The notes beneath the pieces were generated by a model. That model was not told the origin of the DNA. It saw only the letters and a program-made list of their open reading frames with translations, and did no database searches. A program made the translations under genes and the position numbers. This document shows, piece after piece, positions 56,951 through 64,000 of a stretch of 64,000 nt of DNA; position 1 is the first letter of the stretch; each line of letters starts with the position of its first letter. Origin of the DNA: Cunninghamia lanceolata (lineage: Eukaryota > Streptophyta > Pinopsida > Cupressales > Cupressaceae); contig BSBN01000781.1 of NCBI GenBank assembly GCA_027924645.1, positions 4,960,001-5,024,000 of the forward strand, in the 5' to 3' direction.

Positions 56951-59040
56951 CAATTTTTTCAAAATTTTTAATTTTTTTTTGGATTGAGAATCGTGCACTA
57001 ATTGTATTCAATAAAAGAGTAAAGATTACATCTTAGTGGTTAAGAAGACAACATCAAAATTGTTGCAGCTAACATCAATCCAAAAAACCACAGGTTCACT
57101 AATACATACAGACAGTTTTGCATATTCCAAAACTTAGGTATATACTAGAGAGTCACATATATATAACAAAACAATAGTAAACAGTTGGCCATTGTTTTCT
57201 GCATTGAAACTATAGTATAAAGCCTATTTATATCATTTTCTTCAAAGTAAACTTCATGAGTAACTCAAGGGAGCCTCACTGCTCCATCTTCTCTTCTGTC
57301 ATCTTATCGGGTGCCTTCATCACAATGTCCCTGCTGCCATCTTTCACGTTTGTATCTTCCCCTAAGTCCATGTGAAAAGGTGCAGTAAGGTCTTCATTAT
57401 CTTATTCTTCTAATTGGTAATAAAAGCCTTGACTGTCATCCAGATCTGTACCATAGTTAACCTCTTTTGTCCTTGTCTTTTCCATATCAAACCATTGGTC
57501 TTTATCCCAGCCTTCATCCTAATGCCAAAGATGCATCCTATTATCATTGTTGATGAAAGAGTCCATGCTTGGAATGACTCCTATTTTTGGTGAGTTTCTC
57601 AAATGCTCAGAACTGATGCTAAAATTTTGGTAGGTTCTCTCCCACTATTTGCCAAGTTCACTCTTTACAAGCTCTATTGTTGCTTGCAATATAGCTCTCG
57701 GAAATATGTGTAGGTATTATAGAACCTTTGATCGAACCTTCTCAAATTTCTAGCTCAAAAGTCTATTTCCATAATGTCTTCTTTGTAAAACATGGTACCT
57801 GTATCCATTAGCTCTTCAAACTTACCAAGTGAAATCTCCATTGCAACCACCACCTGCTCAAAGAAATTATAATTGGTGAGACTCAAGAAGGTCCCAGTGA
57901 GTAACCTGTCCTTGCCCTGGAATCTTTCCTCATTCCTCTTTTTCCAGATAAACCACAAGATTTCAGTAGACAAAATAAACTGGAAACAATTAGATTTTAT
58001 GTCCAGAGCATCAACATAACCACAAATAATTTCTTTCCAATTTGTGTATATAGTAGGACTCCACAAGGATATATTGCCCATGAAATTTTTTTTTGGTGAA
58101 ATTCCTTATCTTGAAACTGACTACTAGCAAAAACTTCATATAAAACATTACTACTTGACTCGGCAGTACAAAATGAACTTTCATTATTAGCAAAGAAATT
58201 GGTGAACTTAACTTCTGTGTTGCGATCTGCGGTATGGTCGATGCTTTCCATCGTCGATCCAGAAGTGCTTGCTCTATCCATTCTACGCTCGAACCTACGC
58301 TCAAAATTAATGAAGAAATCTGTGAAGAAGGAAAAGCCAAGAAAGAAATAAAAAAGGTACAACCTTTACTTTCTTCATCTGTATGCTACAAGATTATGCC
58401 TTCTAATCAGTTCCCAGAAAAGGGAAAATCTTCTTGTGATGCATGTGAGAAACCAGACAAATCCTACAAGAAGAAAAGGAAAAAAAATAGTAAGTATCCC
58501 AAGAAGAAAGGATACTTCAGAAAAAGAGATAAGAAAAGAAACAGGCATTCAAAAAAAATATGAGCAGCAGACTCAGGAACATTGCATAAGGGACACAAGA
58601 CAATATCATAACCTATGTAGAGTTTATTTAGAATTAATAGCCACCTGAAATGGGCTTTTTTTGGTTCAAGGACTCTGGACCACAACAGTTTGAACGTTTT
58701 GGACAAAGTTTTTTTCCCCAAAGTGTCACCCCAATTAACATTGATATGTTGAAAAATCTCTTGAGAGTTGGTGAGCATTTATAAATCAGATTCAGTTTCA
58801 CATTCATCATATTAGTACCATCCACCCAATTTAACTTCTCAATGCAATTTTCACCCATAACACATTCCCACGATTGGAGTTTGCACAAAAAAGCCTTATT
58901 TAGAGTAGAGTATGTTCTAAATTGTTTCTCATTTAGATGAAATTCCTCTTTAATCTATTCCTAGCTTTTTGGAGAGCCTCCATCAAAGAGATCACCAAGT
59001 TTGGAAAGCCCTTTTGAATTACATTTCAATTTTTTTTCAA
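56951..59040 (-). mobile_element. 5'-truncated LINE fragment
   Basis: On the - strand a T-run at about 56971-56980 on the + strand is the poly(A) end. Flanks CAATTTTTTCAA (56951-56962) and CAATTTTTTTTCAA (59027-59040) look like a target-site duplication. The coding part carries the zinc-binding module that follows LINE reverse transcriptase: LLWSRVLEPKKAHFRWLLI, then CPLCNVPESAAHIFFEC (about 58560-58680), then WFIWKKRNEERF further on. The polymerase domain itself is missing. It inserted into the leader of element D. Confidence 0.8.
58234..58563 (+). CDS. Lys-rich frame on the opposite strand inside the LINE
   Basis: I do not recognise it. The 109-codon frame lies opposite to the LINE, exactly where LINE similarity pauses between the FEC zinc end and the later WFIWKK motif. 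The product has CYKIMPSNQFPEKGKSSCDAC, a Cys pattern CX14CX2C spanning about 17-21 residues, and a strongly basic C-terminus of Lys/Arg pairs. The - strand has an open frame over the same interval (57997-58362). It may be inserted foreign sequence, a nucleic-acid-binding fragment, or chance. Confidence 0.25.
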   Translation: MVDAFHRRSRSACSIHSTLEPTLKINEEICEEGKAKKEIKKVQPLLSSSVCYKIMPSNQFPEKGKSSCDACEKPDKSYKKKRKKNSKYPKKKGYFRKRDKKRNRHSKKI

Positions 59041-59142
59041 GAGATTTGAATGTAAAATGAAGTAAAATGAAATGTATGAATGCAAATCTGATGTATAACA
59101 GTCAGCAAGATGTAATTCTCAAAAAACAAGGGTTCACCAAAA

Positions 59143-59741
59143 TGTAATGTAGAAAAAGGGGGTGTTTTCAATTCAATGTAAGGTGTGGTTAGATCCTCCT
59201 TTCACTACATACATTCAAGGGCATTCAACTGAGTAGAATCACTTCTCTTGCAAGATGATTTAGCTATAGATTGGTTATCACTTGGAATGAAGAGGAAACT
59301 TAGAATTTGTTGATTAATGTATTAACATAAGCCTGATTATGCTCAAAACCTTAATTATGCAAAATCGTAAGTAAATAGATGAATTTCGATAAATGCTCGC
59401 ACATAGAGATGTTATATTCAGAGTAGATACATACCAGATTTTAAGATTTAAGATGTGGAAAAGGTGAGGGATAAAGAGTAGGCACCCAAGCCCAAGCTAG
59501 GGTTTTCTTCAGAGATTTCCAAAAGTTTTTTGTTATTGGTTTCTATTGTTTAAGAGTTTTTTTGCCTTGAAGATCTAGAGGGCTTTGGTGCAGGTGCCCA
59601 AGCCATAGTAGTGCTTTTCTTCTCAGATCTATAATCTACACACTTTGCTATAGACTTCTACAACTCCACTACGCAAGATATGACACCTACCACCTGCAAT
59701 CACAAGGAATGGGGTTGGGGGTTGTGGTGTTTAGGAGCTTG
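59143..59741 (-). repeat. 5' LTR of element D, first piece
   Basis: 59143-59367 matches the left LTR. The rest, up to element G, is LTR sequence deleted from the left copy. The adjoining bases in element sense read TTTTGGTGAACCC, a PBS-like site. No gene is present. Confidence 0.85.
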
Positions 59742-60750
59742 TGGTGCAAGGGCACCTCATGCAAGAAAATAATTAATCTTTGAGTTTTGTCCATTTTGGG
59801 TTGTTTCATGTGAATAAGGTCATTGTGGACCATTCATGATCATTTTGGAACTCTTTTGTGAAGTTTTGGGATTAATTGTTTTAAAGATGCAAAAATTGTC
59901 AAGATATTGTAAAAGTTGCACAATATTGTCAAATTGCACATTGGTGGAATATGAACAGTTGTAAATTAAAAAGTTGGTTGAGAACCATTGGAAAATAGTT
60001 TTAAATGTTTAAAAAGGCCCTGTATTGTCAACACATAGAAAGAGGGATGATAAAATGATGAGAAAACATTGTGTATTTAAAGTTTTGATAAATAAAACCC
60101 TTGCTTTCTGTGCATTTTTTCTATAACAGTCCTATTCTTTCCATGGTACAAATCTGTATAGAATTTGTATGACTTGCATGTGGTATGATTGGAAATATAT
60201 TAGTGTTACCTATCTAATGCTTTTGGTTTGGTTGATTTTCGTCATGTTTTGTGAAAGTTATGATCAAATTAGTGATTGTCACTTCCAGATTTTTATGGTA
60301 AAACAACAGAAAACTTGCTTAGTACGGTTTTGTACGATCTAGTACATATGAATGGCTGATTACCCACTGTAGAGGGAACTCTTACCTTTAATAAGTTTTT
60401 TAGTTGGTCCATTTTTATTGAGTATCAAGGGAGATATTGTTATTTTTCTAAAACCCTAAGGCCTAGTCAAGAAGCAGGACAGTGAAAATTTGAAGCTTTC
60501 TGTACAAAGAACCCTACCCTGATTTTGAGATATGTTCTATAAATCCTAAATGGGTATCTAAAAATGTGTTTAGATTTTTGATATCATATCTGCACTGAAA
60601 GTTATGACCAAAAAATGCAATTTGTTGTCCCCATGTTTTAGGCTTTAAGGATTGAAGGCTTGTGAGGAAAAACCCACCAAATGATGTTTTAGGGTTTCAA
60701 TATTGGCTAATTGAGGTTTTTTTAGAGTTGTCCACTTCTACTCTACATCA
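59742..60750 (+). repeat. 5' LTR of element G
   Basis: Begins TGGTGCAAGGGCACC and ends CTACATCA. Matches 61676-62694. No gene is seen. Confidence 0.92.
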
Positions 60751-60949
60751 AATTAGTATTAGAACCTAAAGATCTGGGCAAAATAAGTTGTTTTTGGAGT
60801 TTGTGTATTGTCTTTTTGCAGGTTGAAAGAAGAACCTGGATGCCAAAAAACTAAGCCAAGGGAAAAAAAGGGGCCTAAGGTGAGGTATCACAAAAACAAG
60901 AAGTAGTGAAGAAGAAGAAAGGTGAAAGAGACTTGATTAAGAAATAAGA

Positions 60950-61600
60950 ATGGAAATGTTGAGAAGATTAGTCTGTAGAGACTTGCAGAGTAAGGAGTTA
61001 CCAAGCAAGAAACAAGTGATGATAAAAGAGAGAAGTGAGATAAAGAAGAAGGATGAGAAGGTAAAACAAATTAATTTTGAGCAAGAGATAGCAAAGCTAA
61101 GAGAAGCCTTGGAACAAATGGAAAAAGTTCAAGAAAGAAGGGAACTTGAGATACAACAATTCTTTGAGAGAGAAAAACATGAAAATGGTTGGCATTGGCC
61201 AATAAGAAAGAAGGTTAAGTGGCCTATCAAGAAGATTATTCAGAAGAGAAGGTAAGAGAGGACAGCAGAACCAAACACTAGGGAGTCTTTTTTAATGATG
61301 GAAGAGCAAGAGCCATCTGAGAAAGAGGAAACATGTGAAGGAAATGGGTCCCTTGAGATGAAGAAGATGTTGCCAAAACAACTGAGGTAATGGTTGTGTT
61401 TTTTAATTTTATAAATGATGAATGTACTGACATATTGTATTCAAATGATGAAGATGAAGACATAGATGGTGATACTGAGGTATATGAACGAGAACTCAAG
61501 TTTTGGTACCTTGAAGTTGAGAAGATGCTAAGTAAGAGGCGGTACAAGAAGAAGAAGAAAAAATTCCAAGGAAAGTTGCAGAAATGAAGGACAAGTTGTG
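60950..61600 (+). pseudogene. Gag-like charged frame of element G
   Basis: The first frame (60950-61255) starts MEMLRRLVCRDL and is rich in Lys and Glu. It has a coiled-coil stretch (EIAKLREALEQMEKVQERRE) and a Trp-containing end (HENGWHWPIRKKVKW). A second frame (61390-61587) has an acidic part (SNDEDEDIDGDTEVYE) and a Lys-rich end. Stops separate them. It resembles the N-terminal coil of some gypsy Gag proteins but has no capsid or zinc motif, so the assignment is weak. Confidence 0.4.
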
Positions 61601-61675
61601 GAAGAATTGGAAGATTAGGAAGAAAGAGAAGACCTGCACTCAAGTGGACTTGAGTTTTTCTTTCCCTTGGGAGTA

Positions 61676-62694
61676 TGGTGCAAGAGCACCTCATGCAAGA
61701 AAATAATTAATCTTTAGGTTTTGTTCTTTTGGGTTGTTTCATGTGAATTAGGTCAATGTGGACCATTCATGATCATTTTGGAAGTCTTTTGTGAAGTTTT
61801 GGGATTAATTGTTTTAGAGATGCAAAAATTGTCAAGATATTGTAAAAGTTGCACAATGTTGTCAACTTACACATTGGTGGAATATGAACAATTGTAAATT
61901 GAAAAGTTGGTTGAGAACTATTGAAAATGGTTGTAAATATTTAGAAAGGCTTTGTGTGGTTGACACAAATAAATGGGGATGATAAAAGGATGAGAAAACA
62001 TTGTGTATTTGAAGTTCTGATAAATAAAACCCTTCCTTTTTATGTATTTTTTATGTAATAGTCCTATTCTTTCACATTGTATGAATCTATATGACATTTG
62101 TACAACCTGCATGTGGTATGGTTGGAAAGATATATGAGTTACCTTTCTAATTCTTTTGGTTTGGTTGATTTTCGTCATGTTTTGTGAGAGTTATGATCAA
62201 ATTAGTGATTGTCACTTCGAGATGTTTACGGTAAAACAATTAAAAACTTGCTTAGTATGGTTTTGTAAGATCTACTACAACTGAATGGATAATTACCCAT
62301 TGTAGAGGGCACTCTTACCTTTAATGGGTTTTTTATTTGGTCCATTTTCATTAAGTATCAAGGGAGATATTGTCATTTTTCTTAAACTAGTCTGAAACCC
62401 TGAGGCCTAGTCAAGAAGCGGGATGGTTAAAATTTGAAGTTTTTTGTGCAAAGAACCCTACCCTAATTTTGAGATATGTTGTATAAAGCCCAAATGGGTA
62501 TCTAGAACTGTGTTTACATTTTTTATATCATGTATGCACTGAAAGTTATGACCAAAAAACCTAATTTGCTACCCCTATGTTTTAGGCTTTAAGGATTGAA
62601 GGCTTGTAAGGAAAAACCCACCAAATGATGTTTTAGGGTTTCAAGATTGGCTGATTGAGGTTGTTTTAGAGTTGTCCGCCTTTGCTCTACATCA
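61676..62694 (+). repeat. 3' LTR of element G
   Basis: Begins TGGTGCAAGAGCACC and ends CTACATCA. The bases before it (CTTGGGAGTA) give only a weak purine tract. Confidence 0.92.
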
Positions 62695-62699
62695 ACTTG

Positions 62700-63324
62700 C
62701 CTCAGTCAAGCCCCAGAATGGAATTCAAGCCTTCCAACACCGTTGTTAGATATAGAGTGTGTGGCCTTGTAGGACAAAGGCAAAAACAAATTTATAAATG
62801 ATTGACTAAAACACAAATAGATATCACCTCAAAGGTGTATCTCTCACACAAATGAATATCCTTCACAACATGAGAAGATTAAGCCAAATCTGCAATATCA
62901 AACACAACAACAATATTCTGCTCTACAACAATGAATGCCTTGAATGTTCTAAAATCATAAGTTTGCCAAAATTTGATAATCATCTTCTAGTTTACAAATG
63001 AAACCCTAAACATGCTTATATATGCATTCCCTCTTTAATTTCATAATTCAAACTTGAGATGCTGACAAGGGAGACCTTTAATGGTCACATTGTCGTCATT
63101 TAAAATTTGGGTCATGACCAAATAGGGCAGGACTAGGGCACGAGTGCCCAAGCCCTAGGCCTCATTTTTAAGGCAGAAACACTGTCCCCTAAGCCCCATT
63201 TGACATGTGTTTTCGGGAATGTTGCATCATGAGTTAAAATGAATATGCATGATTACATCTTAAGGGACCTAGGAGCTAAACCTTAGGAGGTAAAAGTCTT
63301 AAGGGGACATTTTACGACATAACA
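62700..63324 (-). repeat. 5' LTR of element D, second piece
   Basis: Continues the right LTR after element G. 63096-63324 matches the left LTR and ends CGACATAACA, followed by the AGAAG duplication. No gene is seen. Confidence 0.85.
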
Positions 63325-63329
63325 AGAAG

Positions 63330-64000
63330 ATAATGCAATACATACACAATACCTTCACCTAAAACCCTTCTTTCTCCTCAAATAGAGTGGAATGGAGTGC
63401 ACCCAAGCTCTAATGGATATGTTCTTGATATTGATATGTTGGTTACTCACACTAGCAACATAACATTACTTTCTTGTGTGATATCTTATTTTGATAGTAT
63501 AATGTTACTTTAAAGCACCTAATGATAATGGCTTGGTTGATGTTTAATTGATATATACTTGGATGATAGGATGGATGGATAAGATTAAGAGGTGCAATGG
63601 ATGGTTGGGATTTGATGAGACAACTTTAGGGTGAGTATGGAGGCTTCTAGGGCATACCCTTATGTGAACGATTGAGATTTGAAGATGTAGTATGAAATGG
63701 ATTGTTGAGATGTAGTGTTAGTTTGACTTTTGTGTAAGTGTCCAAGTTCAATGAATCTGGCTAACTAACTTTAGCTAGACATGTGACTCTCAATAATTAA
63801 TCAAATGATATAATTATTTAATTAGTTATTGGAGAAGGGTGATGTGGGAGGATAAATTATTTAATTAATTTGGCTAAGGGAGAAAATGGATAAAATTGAT
63901 TAAATAAATATAATTTATTTAATTAATTTAGGAAATAGGATAAATGTGTCACAAGGGGACATAAGGTGATGTTAGGAGGGTGAATGACTAGGTGATGTCT
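63330..64000. other. AT-rich sequence, probable start of another LTR
   Basis: No gene is supported. An inverted repeat with arms ATTAAATAAA/TTTATTTAAT (63899-63923) resembles the 12-base inverted repeat in the LTRs of element F. The region may be part of a related LTR that continues beyond the window. Confidence 0.4.

Larger units (their letters stand above)
59737..62699 (+). mobile_element. Element G: short LTR retrotransposon
   Basis: G has LTRs of 1,009 and 1,019 bases (59742-60750 and 61676-62694). Flanks GCTTG and ACTTG match at four of five bases. The interior is only ~925 bases. A decayed Met-type PBS (TAGTATTAGAACC, 60754-60766) fixes the + strand. No pol domains are present, so it depends on another element for movement. 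Confidence 0.9.
36108..63329 (-). mobile_element. Element D: outer pol-less LTR retrotransposon of cluster B
   Basis: D has LTRs at 36113-36573 and 59143-63324 (the latter interrupted by element G), flanked by the perfect duplication AGAAG at 36108-36112 and 63325-63329. On the - strand it has a PBS-like site at about 59126-59142, a long leader holding a LINE fragment, an unknown 247-codon frame, a protease, a G-patch-like segment, and a ~2-kb tail ending in a purine tract. No RT or integrase was found in what remains after removing the nested elements. It is therefore a large non-autonomous element, or has lost pol. Its protease and G-patch-like segment resemble those of Tat-like elements. 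Confidence 0.85.

Overview
This window looks like nuclear DNA from a seed plant with a large, repeat-rich genome. A gymnosperm is my guess, from composition and element types only. I found no host protein gene, rRNA, tRNA or CRISPR array. Almost all of the 64 kb is explained by LTR retrotransposons inserted into one another, plus one LINE fragment. The nesting is supported by paired LTRs, primer-binding sites (PBS) and target-site duplications (TSDs).

Cluster A (left edge to about 31,250) is a Ty3/gypsy chromovirus on the + strand. Its 5' LTR (683-3363) is cut short on the left by a copia-type LTR (1-682). Its coding region runs 3471-8573 and its 3' LTR begins at 8629. That 3' LTR was hit twice. 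Element B, a complete 12.8-kb Tat-like gypsy element (8988-21776, TSD GGGTG), lies in its first part. Element C, a 6.5-kb copia element on the - strand (24460-30929), lies in its last part. With B and C removed, the 3' LTR pieces (8629-8987, 21782-24459, 30938-31243) form one LTR.

The spacer (31,244-36,107) holds another copia-type LTR and element I, a - strand LTR element with a Met-type PBS, a ~1.9-kb LTR and a Glu/Lys-rich reading frame of unknown function.

Cluster B (36,108-63,329) is one outer element, D (- strand, TSD AGAAG). It encodes a protease and a G-patch-like segment, but no reverse transcriptase or integrase was found. Into D went: gypsy element E (38,864-54,265, - strand, gag to integrase), which itself contains F (40,200-49,093, TSD CTTAT), a large LTR element without pol but with its own long reading frame; a 5'-truncated LINE (about 56,963-59,026); and G, a 3-kb LTR element (59,742-62,694) inside D's right LTR. 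The last 670 bases look like the start of another AT-rich LTR.

All coding regions are decayed. Many in-frame stops are TAG at glutamine or tryptophan positions, and several catalytic Asp residues have become Asn. This is the pattern expected from C-to-T change at methylated, silenced DNA. The features most worth following are: in B, an archaeal-type RNase H placed between protease and RT beside an ordinary RNase H that has lost its catalytic Asp residues; tandem palindromic modules in B's LTRs; a SUMO-interaction-like motif in an extra frame before the chromovirus gag; the pol-less elements D and F with G-patch-like segments; and a G-quadruplex-rich island in F.
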